Both the position numbers and the translations under genes were made by a program. From CAVQYV01 sp963718295 [NCBI: uncultured Methylomirabilota bacterium] (GTDB lineage: Bacteria; Methylomirabilota; Methylomirabilia; CAVQYV01), in NCBI GenBank assembly GCA_963718295.1, contig CAVQYV010000009.1, positions 166,040 to 230,039 on the forward strand: a DNA stretch of 64,000 nt, in the 5' to 3' direction. The notes beneath the pieces are model-generated. The model saw only the letters and a list, made by a program, of their open reading frames with translations. It had not been told where the DNA came from and made no database searches. This document shows positions 63,514 to 64,000 of the stretch, one piece after another; position 1 is the stretch's first letter; every line of letters starts with the position of its first letter.

Positions 63514-64000
63514 GGTGACGATCGGGATCATAGGGATGGTGCTGGTCCTCCCCTCACCTTCCTCACCGGCATCGAGTTGGCCTTTGCCATGGCCTTGGTC
63601 GGGTTCTTGGGCTTTGCCTATCTGGTATCGCTCAAGGTGGTGCTTAATCTCCTAGCCAAGGATATCTTTGATGTATTCGCCTCCTACGGCTTCACCGTTA
63701 TCCCTCTATTTATCCTCATGGGCCAGATCGCCTTCAATGCCGGGATTGCGAGGAGGTTGTACAATGCGGCCTACAAGTTCATCGGCCACATTCCTGGTGG
63801 TCTGGCCATGGCCACGGTGGTCGGGGCCATGGTGTTTAAGGCCCTCTGCGGCTCCTCTCCCGCCACCGCCGCGACCTTTGCCAGCGTTGCCGTTCCGGAG
63901 ATGAGCCGATACGGTTACTCCGAGAAGCTATCCACCGGAATCGTCGCCACGGTGGGAACGCTCGGCATCCTCATCCCGCCCAGCGTCACCCTGATCGTCT
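63506..64000 (+). pseudogene. TRAP transporter large permease (DctM type), partial at the window edge, one frameshift
   Basis: MNEVTIGIIGMVLVL is in frame from ATG 63506. A missing C in the run near 63553 shifts the frame; with it restored the sequence reads LTFLTGIELAFAMALVGFLG, GFTVIPLFILMGQIAFNAGI, ATVVGAMVFKALCGSSPATA and TVGTLGILIPPSVTLIV up to the end. This is the N-terminal third of the 12-span permease. The gene continues beyond the window. Confidence 0.85.

Overview
The window looks like a GC-rich Gram-negative anaerobe, most likely a Desulfobacterota/Deltaproteobacteria-type lineage. The reasons are the oxygen-sensitive indolepyruvate:ferredoxin oxidoreductase, the NfnAB-type transhydrogenase, the mfd-PPIase-SurA gene order, an FtsEX-EnvC-CtpA cell-envelope block, and two adjacent genes that read through in-frame UGA codons followed by bacterial SECIS-like hairpins. 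This taxonomic call is inference; no rRNA or tRNA gene is visible.

Layout. 0-8 kb: a metal-dependent hydrolase-like gene, a minus-strand amino-acid/acyl-CoA block (iorA-iorB, enoyl-CoA hydratase, 3-hydroxyacyl-CoA dehydrogenase), then a secreted DUF151 protein and CstA on the plus strand. 8.5-27.9 kb: a long intact plus-strand housekeeping run (split transketolase, ftsE-ftsX-EnvC-like-ctpA, DUF610-type deacetylase-fold protein, tsaD, def, deoxyhypusine-synthase-like, heptose adenylyltransferase, mfd, two peptidyl-prolyl isomerases, nfnA-nfnB, and a B12-binding radical SAM protein with a STAS-like tail). 28-33.7 kb: a fused DUF2064/GT2 protein and an adaptor-ATPase-permease-permease export operon.

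34.7-55.6 kb is an accessory island of defence and toxin-antitoxin genes in many stages of decay: MntA/HepT, a Fic fragment cut by an IS481-like element with a target duplication, a very large nuclease-STAND ATPase gene cut by an IS1634-like element and many frameshifts, an XRE/ImmA-PIN pair, three DUF1016 (YhcG-type) copies, a type III-like restriction helicase, DUF433, a complete Fic gene with a convergent antitoxin-like gene, a DUF4258-like/DUF2283 pair and a GIY-YIG gene embedded in palindromic repeats. Dispersed direct repeats, in-frame palindromes and a scrambled copy of the neighbouring ABC ATPase show repeated rearrangement.

55.7-64 kb: an ABC-2 exporter, a histidine phosphatase, then minus-strand ArsS (predicted selenoprotein), a rhodanese (predicted selenoprotein), a zinc alcohol dehydrogenase and a frameshifted alpha/beta hydrolase, divergent from a TRAP transporter (DctP-DctQ-DctM) that carries several single-base frameshifts, mostly at homopolymers.

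The most interesting points are the selenoprotein pair, the palindromes that add IxxALRxES-type peptides inside the DUF1016 copies, the ruined nuclease-STAND gene, and the Fic toxin with an antisense antitoxin carrying the (S/T)xxxE(G/N) inhibition motif.
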